A DNA stretch of 64,000 nucleotides from Hyphomicrobium sp. 12-62-95 (GCA_002279935.1 NCCZ01000015.1:79187-143186), one strand, 5' to 3'. Positions 36,590 to 46,075 are shown, counted from the stretch's first letter. The notes: generated from the sequence alone by a model not told the origin. A program made the numbers and translations.

Positions 36590-37621
36590 GTGTTGAAGTT
36601 TATCGGTGTGTTCTTAGCTGCGGCTCTGGCGGGATTATCGGCCGGCGCGATCGCGACGGGAACGACGCCACTGACGCTCTTCGAACGAGCGGCGCTGTCT
36701 GGTCCCACCACCCGCGTTGCAGGTGGCACTCCGTGGGATGAAACGTTCTTCCCCAATGTGCCCGTCCAAACGCATGATGGCCGCACGCTGCGCTTCTACG
36801 ATGATCTCGTTCGCAACAAAATCGTCGTCGTCAACTTCATCTACACGAGCTGCTCCAATATCTGCCCGCTCGTCACGTCGCGCCTCGCCTTGGTGAAAGA
36901 CATGCTCGGCGACCGCGTCGGCCGCGACATTTTCTTTCTCTCGATTTCCATCGATCCGCTTAACGATAGCCCCGCCACCTTGAAAAAATACGCCGAGACC
37001 TACCGCGCCGGCCCCGGCTGGACATTCATCACGGGCGACCCCGAGCATATGGATGTCCTGCGCGCCAAACTCGGCGAGCGCAGCAGCGTGAAAGCAGAAC
37101 ACCGCAACGACATCATGATCGGCAACGACCGCATCGGTCGCTGGGGCCGCGACAGCGCCTTTTCCAACATCGAAGTGTTGGCGGAAACAATTCAAGAATT
37201 CGATCCGGCGTGGATAAAGCCGATTCCCGAACGCATCGAGACTTCGGCTCTGCCCGCCAACTATTCGCTGCACGACAAGCCCGGCAGCTTTCTTTTCGCA
37301 AAGGCATGCGGCGGCTGCCACAGCATCGGTCACGGCGACATTGTGGGCCCGGACCTTGCTGGCGTTCTAGAGCGGCGCGACCATCAGTGGCTGCGCCGCT
37401 TTCTCCGCGAACCTGATCGCATGCGGGCTGAAAAGGACCCACTGACGGTCGAACTCGATGAGAAATACCCCGGCGCCAAGATGCCCAATCTCAATCTCTC
37501 CAATTCCGATGTGGACGACCTCTTCGCTTATCTGTCATCGCAGGGAGTAAGCGCAGCATCCGCCAGCGGCGGCGCCAAAGTCGAAGCCGCCCCGCCAACC
37601 GCGCCCTCACACGCCCATTAA
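36590..37621 (+). CDS. SCO1/SenC copper chaperone fused to cytochrome c
   Basis: A 343-residue protein starting at GTG 36590, 15 bases after the oxidase. The N-terminus is a membrane anchor or signal. A SCO/thioredoxin-fold domain carries the copper ligands Cys88 and Cys92 (CSNICP) and His171. The C-terminal domain is a class I cytochrome c with CGGCH (240-244) and axial Met298 (GAKMPNL). The tail is Ala/Pro-rich and ends in His-Ala-His. SCO proteins deliver copper or reduce thiols for copper-enzyme assembly. The fused heme could carry electrons from the adjacent oxidase or support copper redox cycling. Its stop overlaps tail-to-tail with gspC. Confidence 0.9.
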   Translation: MLKFIGVFLAAALAGLSAGAIATGTTPLTLFERAALSGPTTRVAGGTPWDETFFPNVPVQTHDGRTLRFYDDLVRNKIVVVNFIYTSCSNICPLVTSRLALVKDMLGDRVGRDIFFLSISIDPLNDSPATLKKYAETYRAGPGWTFITGDPEHMDVLRAKLGERSSVKAEHRNDIMIGNDRIGRWGRDSAFSNIEVLAETIQEFDPAWIKPIPERIETSALPANYSLHDKPGSFLFAKACGGCHSIGHGDIVGPDLAGVLERRDHQWLRRFLREPDRMRAEKDPLTVELDEKYPGAKMPNLNLSNSDVDDLFAYLSSQGVSAASASGGAKVEAAPPTAPSHAH

Positions 37622-38103
37622 GGGGTTTCCGATGCGGTGCGCGTCGGCCGGAGCCGCAATTCGATTGACCGCCGGTCGCGTTCTAGAACGACAACTCCGT
37701 TGCGAATATCGCGAACTGTAGCGCCACCAACGGTGTCACCGGCGCCAACCCACGCCGCTTTGCCGTCTCCATCGATACGGATGAGCGCCCGCGCATCCTT
37801 GCCCGTCGGCCGCATGAGACCGATCAATGTGAGCCCTGGCGCTGGCTCCTGATCCTGCACCGGCACGCTGGACGCCTCAGGCCTCCGGCTGGGTGAAAAC
37901 AGCGGCCGCTCCCGCGTATCGCTCAGCGACTCGATGGGTGCCACCGCCGCGATCGTCACGCCGGTCGTGTTGGCATCTGCACCGGGTTGCTCTTTGCCGC
38001 CAATAGCGGACACATCAATGACGTCAATGGCTGATCGTACGGCGAGAACGCCTGTTGCAACGACCAAAACACCCATCGCCAGCCGTACGGCGGACCGGAT
38101 CAT
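37618..38103 (-). CDS. gspC: type II secretion protein GspC-like (HR domain)
   Basis: A 161-residue bitopic protein: membrane segment at about residues 7-25, a short linker, then a homology-region-type domain (RERPLFSPSRRP, LTLIGLMRPTGKDARALIRI, GDTVGGATVRDIRNGVVVL). GspC links the inner-membrane platform to the secretin. There is no PDZ or coiled-coil extension after the HR domain, so it is a short form. ATG 38103 overlaps the gspM stop by 4 bases. The longer open reading in this frame to 38772 is out of register with known proteins. Confidence 0.82.
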   Translation of the reverse strand: MIRSAVRLAMGVLVVATGVLAVRSAIDVIDVSAIGGKEQPGADANTTGVTIAAVAPIESLSDTRERPLFSPSRRPEASSVPVQDQEPAPGLTLIGLMRPTGKDARALIRIDGDGKAAWVGAGDTVGGATVRDIRNGVVVLERDRRSIELRLRPTRTASETP

Positions 38104-38669
38104 GGCTGACCTCCATCCGCCAGAGGCACCGCGCCGGAAACAGAAAAGCGCATATCCAATTCGCCGTTCGTATCGCGCTCTTGCGCAGGCGGCGCCATAT
38201 CCAGTGTGGTGATGATCAGGCCAGGACGCCCTGCCTCCAGCGCATGCAAGAACGCTTGCAAGGAGTCGATCGAACCACCCGCAACCGCGCGAATGCCCAT
38301 GATCTGAAGAGAGCCTTGCGTCTGCTCGCCCGTCGGTTGAAAGCTCTTCAGCTGCACCTGTGTCTCGGCTGCTACCTGCTCGATCCGCGCTTGCAGTGCT
38401 GACAGCTTCTCCGCGTCGCTGCCGGCCGGTAAGAACAGCGACGTATCTGCGCCCTCCGATTGCGCCGAAGTCTGGGACGTTAGCCTGCGCGCTTCCTCCA
38501 GCAAGCGGCCAAGCAATACCCGCTCCTGTCCGATCTGTTCGCGCGCATCGCTGAGCCGCGTCACCAAGGGCATAACGAACAAAGCCGCGCCCAGCCAAAT
38601 GCCGCCGAGAAGAAGCCCAACGGCAGCGGCCTTGATGAGGATCCGTCCGGCGGGTCCAGCGAATGTCAT
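38100..38669 (-). CDS. gspM: type II secretion protein GspM-like
   Basis: A 189-residue bitopic inner-membrane protein: one membrane helix (about residues 10-34), a coiled-coil region (about 38-100), then a ferredoxin-like C-terminal domain of the GspM/PilO type (SIDSLQAFLHALEAGRPGLI). It overlaps gspL by 4 bases upstream and gspC by 4 bases downstream, so the L-M-C block is translationally coupled. Confidence 0.82.
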   Translation of the reverse strand: MTFAGPAGRILIKAAAVGLLLGGIWLGAALFVMPLVTRLSDAREQIGQERVLLGRLLEEARRLTSQTSAQSEGADTSLFLPAGSDAEKLSALQARIEQVAAETQVQLKSFQPTGEQTQGSLQIMGIRAVAGGSIDSLQAFLHALEAGRPGLIITTLDMAPPAQERDTNGELDMRFSVSGAVPLADGGQP

Positions 38670-39766
38670 GGCGCAACCTCCTCCGCTGGCGATCCGGGCG
38701 ATGCCGGGGTCTTCTGGGCGAGCCGCAAGCGAAAATCGAACCTTTCCTTCTGCAATTTTTCATCCGTGACAATCGGCGCCGTAATCGTCGCGCGCTCTAC
38801 GAACGGCGATTGTTCAAGTTCTGGCGCCAATGAGCGCACTGGACGCCCAAAGCCGCCCAACTCCACCGTTCCATCCGCCAGGCGCAACTGCGTGACATAG
38901 GCCGTATCGGGCAACCGGCGCGTGAGATCTTCCAGAATTTCAACGACCGGCGGATGGCTCGATTTAAGCCGCACGAATGCCGGCCATGCGGCCTGATCCC
39001 CATCCGCGCTCTGCGATCGCGCGGCGAGGACACGGCTGCGCACCGCAGCTGTCTCCTCCTGCAAGGCGAGCAGTGCGCTTTCGTGCCGGAGCGTGGTGAT
39101 TGCAAGCGATGCAAAAGCCAGCACGGCCGCCGCCATGGCCAGTCGGCCGCCGGAGAACAGAGCAGGCGCGCGGCGGTCAGTGAATAGCCCTTCGCGTTCA
39201 TTCAAGAGGTCGACCGGAAGCGCCATGGCGGGGTCTGCGCGAAAGCAATCGGCCCCGGAAATCTCCGCGCCCACGCCCGTGATGCGAGCTTGCAGCGCGG
39301 CGATTTTCGAGCGCTTGACCACGATGTACTCAGCCGTAACGGGACCACGGCCACGGCCGCCATCACCAGCCAAAATGGCAGAATAAATGTCCGGCCGGCG
39401 CAAGGGCGTCATGCGCTCCAATTCGAGCGCCGCAATGCGCGCGATGTCGGGCACCGCCGCGCGCGGGACCGTAACGGGCCGTACGAGACACTCCGCGAGG
39501 GGCAATCGAATCCGTACCCGCAACGGCCTCCGCCGCGACCGCCGTTCGATGTCATCGAGGATACTCTGCGTATCAGCGAGCCCGGGCGAAGCGGGCACCG
39601 TCCCGGTCAATTGGCCGTTTTGAGCAATGACCACCAGATCGGTCTTCGGCTGGTTGCCGCCCGATCGCAATCCCGGCGGCAGCAACGATTTGAGTTCGCC
39701 GCTCCACCACGCAAAGCCGCGTGCGATGGACGCTGAAATATCGGCGCTTGGAGTACGCATCGCCAT
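38666..39766 (-). CDS. gspL: type II secretion protein GspL-like (PilN domain)
   Basis: A 366-residue protein with a cytoplasmic domain (about 1-200; IRLPLAECLVRPVTVPRAAV, ALELERMTP) that should contact GspE. A single membrane helix is at about 207-226 and a PilN-type periplasmic domain follows (TRRLPDTAYVTQLRLADGTV). It is the first gene of the minus-strand L-M-C block and divergent from gspE. The C-terminus is a Pro/Glu-rich tail. Confidence 0.82.
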   Translation of the reverse strand: MAMRTPSADISASIARGFAWWSGELKSLLPPGLRSGGNQPKTDLVVIAQNGQLTGTVPASPGLADTQSILDDIERRSRRRPLRVRIRLPLAECLVRPVTVPRAAVPDIARIAALELERMTPLRRPDIYSAILAGDGGRGRGPVTAEYIVVKRSKIAALQARITGVGAEISGADCFRADPAMALPVDLLNEREGLFTDRRAPALFSGGRLAMAAAVLAFASLAITTLRHESALLALQEETAAVRSRVLAARSQSADGDQAAWPAFVRLKSSHPPVVEILEDLTRRLPDTAYVTQLRLADGTVELGGFGRPVRSLAPELEQSPFVERATITAPIVTDEKLQKERFDFRLRLAQKTPASPGSPAEEVAP

Positions 39767-39944
39767 TCTGCCGGATGTCCCTGACTGCCTGCCGACTATC
39801 GCCCGGGAGGGGCCTATTGCGCGCTCATCTTCACCTTTAAGTTAATCCAACGGAAGACGCGCTGCACGCAGGAAAGCACGCTATGGTAGGTTCCAGCGCA
39901 GTTGCCAAGTTGAGCCGACCAAGTTGCGCCCTCGCAACCCGGAC

Positions 39945-41717
39945 ATGAAGACGATGCCACCCGACTTCGACCAGCAGGCAAACCGGTTGCCGGACCCGCG
40001 CAGCGAGGATTTCACCTCGGAACTGCGCCGACGTCTCGTTGCGGCTGGCCGCTTGGACGAGTTGGCCGCCCGCCGCGCCGAACGCGCCTCCGAACAGTCG
40101 AACGAACGGCTCGATATCGTGTTGTCGCGCCTGGGCCTCGTCAGCGAAACGGTTCTCTGCGAGACGATCTCTGGGATCCTTAATATTCCCTGCGTCGCCG
40201 ACGACGCATGGCCGGTCCGCCCGCTGTATTCGGATATCATTCCGCATACGTTTCTGGCGGCGAACCACATTGTTCTGCTTGCCGAAGCGGAAGACCGGCT
40301 GGATGTCGCTGTCGCAGATCCATTCCGAGCGGACGCACTCGACGCTCTTTCTTTCCAGGTCGAAAAATCCCTGAACCTGCATATGGCACCGCCCGGCGCG
40401 ATCGAACGATGCCTGGAGCGGCTTCACGGCCGCAACGCGTCACCCCAGCAATCCTCGGAACCAGCAGCAGAACCGTCCGATGACGCTGGAACAGAAGATG
40501 TTCGCCGTCTGGAGGACCTCGCCAGCGAAGCCCCCGTCATCCGTCTCGTCCACGACATCATTCAGCGTGCCGTCGAGAGCCGCGCCTCCGACATCCATGT
40601 TGAGCCCCGCGACGACTGCGTCGCCGTCCGCTACCGCATCGATGGCGCCTTGCAGACAACCGAGACCCTACCCGTCAACCTGCGCGCCGCACTCACCTCC
40701 CGCATCAAGATCATGGCCCGGATCAACATTGCCGAGCGACGCCTCCCTCAGGATGGACGCATCCGCTTCACTGCGCGCGGCCGCGAAATCGATCTTCGCG
40801 TCTCGACCATGCCGACAATGACGGGCGAGAGCATTGTGCTGCGCATCCTCGATCGCGAAAGCATTCCGCTCGAGTTCCAGCAACTGGGCTTCACCGGCGC
40901 GGAACGGGAAGGCTTCGAACAGTTGCTGGCCGAACCCAACGGCATCATTCTGGTGACCGGTCCAACGGGAAGCGGCAAATCGACGACGCTCTACACGGCG
41001 CTGAAATCACTCAACCGCGCCGATCGGAAGCTCTTCACGGTCGAGGACCCGATCGAATACCGCCTCGCTGGTGTCAACCAGATCGCCGTCAATCCAAAAA
41101 TCGGCCTCACCTTCGCGTCGACCCTGCGCTCCATCCTGCGCCAAGACCCCGATATCATCATGGTCGGCGAAATTCGCGACCTGGAAACGGCCGAAATCGC
41201 CATCCGCGCGTCGCTGACCGGACACCTCGTCCTCTCCACCATCCACACCAACAGCGCCGCCGCAACGATCACACGCCTCCTCGACATGGGCGTCGAAGAT
41301 TATCTCCTCGCATCCAGCTTGAAGGGTGTGTTGGCCCAGCGACTTGTTCGCACGGTGTGTCCGTCATGTGCCACACACGATCAGCCGTCGGCCGTCGAGA
41401 CGGAACGGATTCGACGCCTCGCTGGCGACGTGAACGCAGCAGCGCCAGTCAACCTTCGCAGCGCGCACGGCTGTGAAAACTGCCAGGGCACAGGATACCG
41501 CGGTCGAACAGCCGTCTATGAATTACTGACGGTCAATTCCAGCGTCCGCGATACGATGGCGTCCGGCGCACCCGACAGCCGCATCGAGGCCGCCGCTGTC
41601 TCGAGCGGTATGACAACCCTGCTGCAGAATGGCATGGCCAAGGTCATGAGTGGCGAAACGACTCTTCAAGAGGTCTTGCGTGTGACGAGGGCTGCGGATG
41701 CCGCGCTACCGCTATAG
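39945..41717 (+). CDS. gspE: type II secretion ATPase GspE
   Basis: A secretion ATPase of about 590 residues. The N1/N2 region (LSRLGLVSETVLCETISG) binds GspL. The catalytic core has Walker A GPTGSGKSTT near residue 338, an Asp box, Walker B DPDIIMVGEIRDLETAEIA and the His-box TIHTNSAAATITRL. A C-terminal four-cysteine zinc motif (VCPSC then CENCQGTGYRG) is typical of GspE. ATG 39945 is chosen; TTG 39924 is in frame and neither has a good ribosome-binding site. It overlaps gspF by 20 bases. Confidence 0.95.
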   Translation: MKTMPPDFDQQANRLPDPRSEDFTSELRRRLVAAGRLDELAARRAERASEQSNERLDIVLSRLGLVSETVLCETISGILNIPCVADDAWPVRPLYSDIIPHTFLAANHIVLLAEAEDRLDVAVADPFRADALDALSFQVEKSLNLHMAPPGAIERCLERLHGRNASPQQSSEPAAEPSDDAGTEDVRRLEDLASEAPVIRLVHDIIQRAVESRASDIHVEPRDDCVAVRYRIDGALQTTETLPVNLRAALTSRIKIMARINIAERRLPQDGRIRFTARGREIDLRVSTMPTMTGESIVLRILDRESIPLEFQQLGFTGAEREGFEQLLAEPNGIILVTGPTGSGKSTTLYTALKSLNRADRKLFTVEDPIEYRLAGVNQIAVNPKIGLTFASTLRSILRQDPDIIMVGEIRDLETAEIAIRASLTGHLVLSTIHTNSAAATITRLLDMGVEDYLLASSLKGVLAQRLVRTVCPSCATHDQPSAVETERIRRLAGDVNAAAPVNLRSAHGCENCQGTGYRGRTAVYELLTVNSSVRDTMASGAPDSRIEAAAVSSGMTTLLQNGMAKVMSGETTLQEVLRVTRAADAALPL

Positions 41718-42924
41718 AGCCTACGACGGTTCGGGCACCCTGCGCGCAGGCGAGTTGTGGGTGGAAAGCCGCCAGGACGCGCTGCAAGCCCTCGCGCGAA
41801 AATCGCAAATCGCCATCGAACTGGAGGAAGCGCAAAGCGCTAGCGCTTTACCCTGGTGGCAGCGCGAATTCGGCGGTGGCAGCAAGCTATCATCCAGCGC
41901 GCTGACCGATTTTCTCCGCGAGTTATCAGGTCTCATCGCGGCCAATCTTCCAATCGACGAAGCACTCCGGATTATGGCTGTGCAGCCAGCCATCAAACCA
42001 TCGCTGCGCAAATTGGTAACGGACCTTCTCGATCGGGTCACATCGGGCGCCGCATTGTCCGAGGCCATGTCGGCCCATCAAGGCGCTTTTCCGCCCTTCG
42101 TCATTCGTCTCATTCATGCCGGCGAAATCTCCGGCAGTCTCGACGGCATCCTCGCCGACCTGTCTCGTTACTACGAACAGGCGAACGCACGAGCATCAAA
42201 ACTCGCCGCTCAACTCCTCTACCCTGCCGTTCTCATTGCCGCCGCGATCATCGCCCTTTCCGTGATCGCAACGGTGCTGGTGCCCGCCCTAAAGCCACTG
42301 TTTGAAGATGCGGGGAGCGCGCCTCCGCCATTGATCAGCGCACTCTCCTGGATCACGGAAACACTCGCGGCATACGGCGTGCCGATCGCAACGGGCATCC
42401 TGATCTGCGGCATCGCCGCCGTCCTCCTGTGGCTCAACCCATCCGGCCGAATGGCTTTTGACCGGCGAATCCTCGGCCTGCCGTTCTTTGGCGCGATCAT
42501 CCGGCAGTCTGAAACGGCCCGGCTGTCCCGCACGCTCGCCGCACTGATCCGCAACGGGGTCCCGCTCACCGAAGCGCTGCGCATTTCATCCGGCGTTCTC
42601 TCCAACAGGTATCTCTGCGCGATCGTCTCAAACATCGTGAGCGACATCGAGCAGGGCCGCACGCTCTCGACGGAACTGCAACGATCCGGCGAATTCCCCG
42701 ATCTCTTTCCACGCCTCACCCGCGTCGGCGAGGAGACCGGCCAACTCGAAAACATGCTGGTAAAAGTTGCCGAAGCCTATGAACGCTCCTGCGAGACCCG
42801 GCTGGAAAAGTTCATGACGCTGCTGACGCCGGTTCTAACCGTCGTCATCGGCGGCTTCGTCGGGTTCCTCGTCATATCCGTGATGAATGCGATCCTGTCC
42901 GCCAACACCCTGGTCCTGCAATGA
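41698..42924 (+). CDS. gspF: type II secretion inner-membrane platform protein GspF
   Basis: A 408-residue polytopic platform protein with two repeated cytoplasmic GspF domains (about 65-190 and 265-390) and three membrane helices (near 175, 225 and 380). Family motifs include PRYRYRAYDGSGTLRAGELW at the start, FVIRLIHAGEISGSLDGILA and LFPRLTRVGEETGQLENML. It overlaps gspE by 20 bases and gspH by 4 bases. Confidence 0.95.
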   Translation: MPRYRYRAYDGSGTLRAGELWVESRQDALQALARKSQIAIELEEAQSASALPWWQREFGGGSKLSSSALTDFLRELSGLIAANLPIDEALRIMAVQPAIKPSLRKLVTDLLDRVTSGAALSEAMSAHQGAFPPFVIRLIHAGEISGSLDGILADLSRYYEQANARASKLAAQLLYPAVLIAAAIIALSVIATVLVPALKPLFEDAGSAPPPLISALSWITETLAAYGVPIATGILICGIAAVLLWLNPSGRMAFDRRILGLPFFGAIIRQSETARLSRTLAALIRNGVPLTEALRISSGVLSNRYLCAIVSNIVSDIEQGRTLSTELQRSGEFPDLFPRLTRVGEETGQLENMLVKVAEAYERSCETRLEKFMTLLTPVLTVVIGGFVGFLVISVMNAILSANTLVLQ

Positions 42925-43355
42925 AGCAGTCCCGCTCGCCGCCCGATGCCGGCTTTACGCTTTTGGAGCTGCTCGCTAGCCTCGTCATTGCCGCCATCGC
43001 GCTTGTCGTCGCGATCCCGGCGCTGACAGGCTCTAAAAGCGACCGCGCCATCAAGACCACAACGTCAGCTCTCATTTCGAAAATCGATCAAACCCGGACC
43101 CGTGCCATGACATCCGGTCGGCCTGTGAGCTTTTCGATCGACCCGGATTTGCGCGGCTATCGCGCCGATGATAGCGACATCGTCGCTCTCCCACCGGGCA
43201 TGACGTTCTCGGCGGAAAACGGCCCGCAGCTGATTGTATTCCGCCCCGATGGAACCGCCACGCCGGCACAATTCGGTTTACAGCACGGCCGCGTAAAGGC
43301 GCGCGTCGGCATCGACTGGCTCACCGGCCGCGCCTCCGTCGCCTTCGAGAGATAG
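42921..43355 (+). CDS. gspH: type II secretion minor pseudopilin GspH
   Basis: A 144-residue minor pseudopilin. The prepilin peptidase cut follows Gly11 (PPDAG/FTLLELLASLV) with Glu5 of the mature protein present. The C-terminal domain (RAMTSGRPVSFSIDPDLRGY) fits GspH, which sits below the pseudopilus tip complex. It overlaps gspF by 4 bases and is 5 bases before gspI. Confidence 0.9.
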   Translation: MKQSRSPPDAGFTLLELLASLVIAAIALVVAIPALTGSKSDRAIKTTTSALISKIDQTRTRAMTSGRPVSFSIDPDLRGYRADDSDIVALPPGMTFSAENGPQLIVFRPDGTATPAQFGLQHGRVKARVGIDWLTGRASVAFER

Positions 43356-43360
43356 ACGCC

Positions 43361-43750
43361 ATGTCCGGCCATGATGATGGTTTCACGCTCATTGAAACAC
43401 TCGCTGCGCTGGTGATCCTTGCTCTGGCTGCAAGCACTTTTTACCGTGCCCTAGAGACGGGAACCCAAGGCGCCCGGATTGCAGAACGCGAGACAGCGGC
43501 CCTGGCGCACGCCCAAAGCCGACTCGACGAAGTGGTCGCGTTGGGCCCGCAAGAAAACCTCGCCCTGACAGGTCAAACGCCCGATGGATATGCATGGTCG
43601 ACGACCGTATCCGGTCTCGATCGAACCCGCACGGATCGCTCCCCGGTCGGTCTAGCGCGGGTCGACGTGCGCGTGTCTTGGCGCGACGGGCCAGCCCGCC
43701 GCGAGCGTGATCTCACATTAACAACGATCATGGCGTCGAGATCGCGATGA
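43361..43750 (+). CDS. gspI: type II secretion minor pseudopilin GspI
   Basis: A 129-residue minor pseudopilin with a very short leader (MSGHDDG) and mature start FTLIETLAALVILALAAS, Glu5 present. The C-terminal beta domain ends in RVSWRDGPARRERDLTL, the GspI pattern. GspI nucleates the tip complex with J and K. It overlaps gspJ by 4 bases. Confidence 0.9.
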   Translation: MSGHDDGFTLIETLAALVILALAASTFYRALETGTQGARIAERETAALAHAQSRLDEVVALGPQENLALTGQTPDGYAWSTTVSGLDRTRTDRSPVGLARVDVRVSWRDGPARRERDLTLTTIMASRSR

Positions 43751-44388
43751 CCCATACCGAAGGCGTCGGCGCGGACAGCGGTTTCACTCTGATAGAGGCG
43801 CTTGTTGTTCTCACAATTGCCGCTGTCGCATTTTCCTTGGCGCCACTCGCGATCAACCTGGGCCGAACATCTCTTTCAGTTGCCGCTGAACTGGAACAAC
43901 GCGCGTCGGCACAGCGCGCGCTCGCGGCCTTGAGCGACCGCATCGCGTCGGCACAACCAATCTTTAGAACCCCCGCTAGCGGACTGGCCGAACTGACCTT
44001 TACTGGATATCCAGATCGCCTCCGCTTCGTCGCCGAATTCGCTGATGGCCCAGCCGGCGGAGGACTCTACACTGTCGATCTCAGCCTCAATCCGTCGACG
44101 TCCAATTTGGTGATCTCTCTCACCCCATATGGAGCAGGCCTAGACGATACGTACACGCCTCATATCACACAGTTGCTGCCAACGCAGATGCTGTCGTTGC
44201 GGTATTTCGGGCAAAAATCTCGAACGGGCCGATCCGAATGGCAGTCGGAATGGACGCAAGCGGCACGCCTGCCGGACTTGGTCGAACTTAGCATCTCAGC
44301 GGCTAACGATCCAAAGTCCGGTCATTCAACGGCCCGTCATGGCACTGCCCGCACGTCTCAATGGATTGCTTTGCGCATGGCACGATAA
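43747..44388 (+). CDS. gspJ: type II secretion minor pseudopilin GspJ
   Basis: A 213-residue minor pseudopilin: cut after Gly12 (GADSG/FTLIEALVVLTI), Glu5 present. The body has RLRFVAEFADGPAGGGLY, typical of GspJ. It is the last gene of the gspE-F-H-I-J block. About 185 bp without recognised features follow before the sensor kinase gene. Confidence 0.88.
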   Translation: MTHTEGVGADSGFTLIEALVVLTIAAVAFSLAPLAINLGRTSLSVAAELEQRASAQRALAALSDRIASAQPIFRTPASGLAELTFTGYPDRLRFVAEFADGPAGGGLYTVDLSLNPSTSNLVISLTPYGAGLDDTYTPHITQLLPTQMLSLRYFGQKSRTGRSEWQSEWTQAARLPDLVELSISAANDPKSGHSTARHGTARTSQWIALRMAR

Positions 44389-44573
44389 ACTGACTCGCGT
44401 GCCTAAAAATTCCGCTGCAAAATATTCAGGCGGTCATCGCGCGCTGCGTAACGCGAACTTCGCGCATCACCTTATTTAAAGCTCAGATCGTACTGAACCG
44501 CATTGAACATATCACGCCTGCGTGCAATACTCTTTCCTGCAAATTTTGATAAGCATCAGTTAATTATGCAGGC

Positions 44574-46073
44574 ATGGGCGTAGTGGGTATGGCGTTATCT
44601 GCCCAAATCGATGGACGTCGCCAAAGCGGTGCTCCAACCATGTTGCGCGATGCGTCGCGTACTGACATTCAGCCGAAGCCATTCGAATTCGGTAACGTCG
44701 TCACGTCGTTTGTTGTTTCCGCCGCGCTCGTTCTGCTGATCGGCATGGCGCTGTTTGGAACCTGGGTCACGCAGCGAAGCACAGACGCGATCCTCCAGCA
44801 TTCTGCCCATTCAGCGGCGATGTTCATGGACAGCGCCATCGAACCGCTGGTGCAGGAACTCGCCACAGAGCCTCAGCTCTCGCCCAAGTCCGTCGAAGCC
44901 ATCGACAGCCTCCTGACACACAAGGCCATCAGTAAAAAGCTGAGTGGAATTGTGATTTGGCGCCGCGATGGCGTGGTCGCCTATGCGCGAAACCGGGATC
45001 AAATCGGCACCGCTCAACCGGTCACGCGAGAACTTGAATCCGCGCTCGATGGCAAAGTCGAAATCGAACAGATCAGGACAAGCTTTCCGCCCTCCGACAG
45101 CCACCCGTCCAATGCACAAGGCGCCTACAAGATTTATTCGCCCATGCATCAATTGGGCACTAACGATGTCATCGCAGTCGCCGGCTACGTTGAACCTCCG
45201 CACGAACTCGACAACCTGCTTTCGAAAGGCCGCCGGGATACCTGGGTGGTCGTGGTCATCTTCACGCTGCTCATATTCAGCCTGACATTCAACCTCATTC
45301 ATCACGCCAGCGAAATGATCAAGGAGCAGAACAGGAATCTGCGTGACCGGTATGATGCCCAAGTGGGATTGAACGCGCAAAACACGCTCCTGCAAAATCA
45401 GCTACAAGATGCGCATCAAAAAGGCATCGAGATCAACGAAGATTTCCTTCGCCGCATTAGTGCCGATCTGCATGACGGCCCAGCACAGTTCCTCGCTCTG
45501 GCTCTGCTGCGGGTTGACGACATCGCACCCGCGACGGCGGGTTCCGGATCACCCTCGCCTGGCACAATGCGCAGCCTGAAGGCGCTGGAGACCGTGCGGT
45601 CGGCAACGGCAAGTGCCTTGCAGGAAATCCGCAGCATTTCGACGGGTCTGGCCCTGCCGGAATTACAGGATCACGCTCCCGCAGATGCAATTGGGGCCGC
45701 TGTCAATTCATTCGTTGCCGCAACGCAAACCGACGTGGTGTGCAACCTCGCCGGCCTACCCGACACCCTCCCGATGCCGTGGACAGTCTGCCTGTTCCGC
45801 TTTGTACAGGAAGGCTTGAGCAACGGACTGCGGCACGCCAACGGGCTCGGGCTCGAAGTTCGCTCGAGCCGATGCGATGGCCAACTCGTCGTTGAAATCT
45901 GCGATCGCGGCCCAGGATTCGATCCCCGCGAAGGTTGCAGCAAAGCGCGTCTGGGACTGGTCGGATTGCGTCACCGGATCGAAGTGTTGGGCGGACAGTT
46001 CGAAATCATCAGCAAACCTGGCGAAGGTACAACGATTAGGCTGGTCATTCCCGCCAAAGCGTTACATCTCTAA
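44574..46073 (+). CDS. sensor histidine kinase, NarX/DesK-type HisKA_3
   Basis: A 499-residue membrane kinase. Two transmembrane helices (about residues 43-63 and 223-243) enclose a periplasmic sensor region of some 160 residues that I cannot assign to a known domain. A coiled coil (about 250-290) leads to the phospho-acceptor His300 in ADLHDGPAQFLAL, the HisKA_3 pattern. An ATP-binding domain follows with GLSNGLRHANG, ICDRGPGFDP and LGLVGLRHRIEVLGG. Starts at 44589 or 44641 are also possible. It is paired with the regulator 2 bases downstream. It converges on the type I secretion operon and follows the T2SS, so either could be its target. The stimulus is unknown. Confidence 0.9.
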   Translation: MGVVGMALSAQIDGRRQSGAPTMLRDASRTDIQPKPFEFGNVVTSFVVSAALVLLIGMALFGTWVTQRSTDAILQHSAHSAAMFMDSAIEPLVQELATEPQLSPKSVEAIDSLLTHKAISKKLSGIVIWRRDGVVAYARNRDQIGTAQPVTRELESALDGKVEIEQIRTSFPPSDSHPSNAQGAYKIYSPMHQLGTNDVIAVAGYVEPPHELDNLLSKGRRDTWVVVVIFTLLIFSLTFNLIHHASEMIKEQNRNLRDRYDAQVGLNAQNTLLQNQLQDAHQKGIEINEDFLRRISADLHDGPAQFLALALLRVDDIAPATAGSGSPSPGTMRSLKALETVRSATASALQEIRSISTGLALPELQDHAPADAIGAAVNSFVAATQTDVVCNLAGLPDTLPMPWTVCLFRFVQEGLSNGLRHANGLGLEVRSSRCDGQLVVEICDRGPGFDPREGCSKARLGLVGLRHRIEVLGGQFEIISKPGEGTTIRLVIPAKALHL

Positions 46074-46075
46074 GC

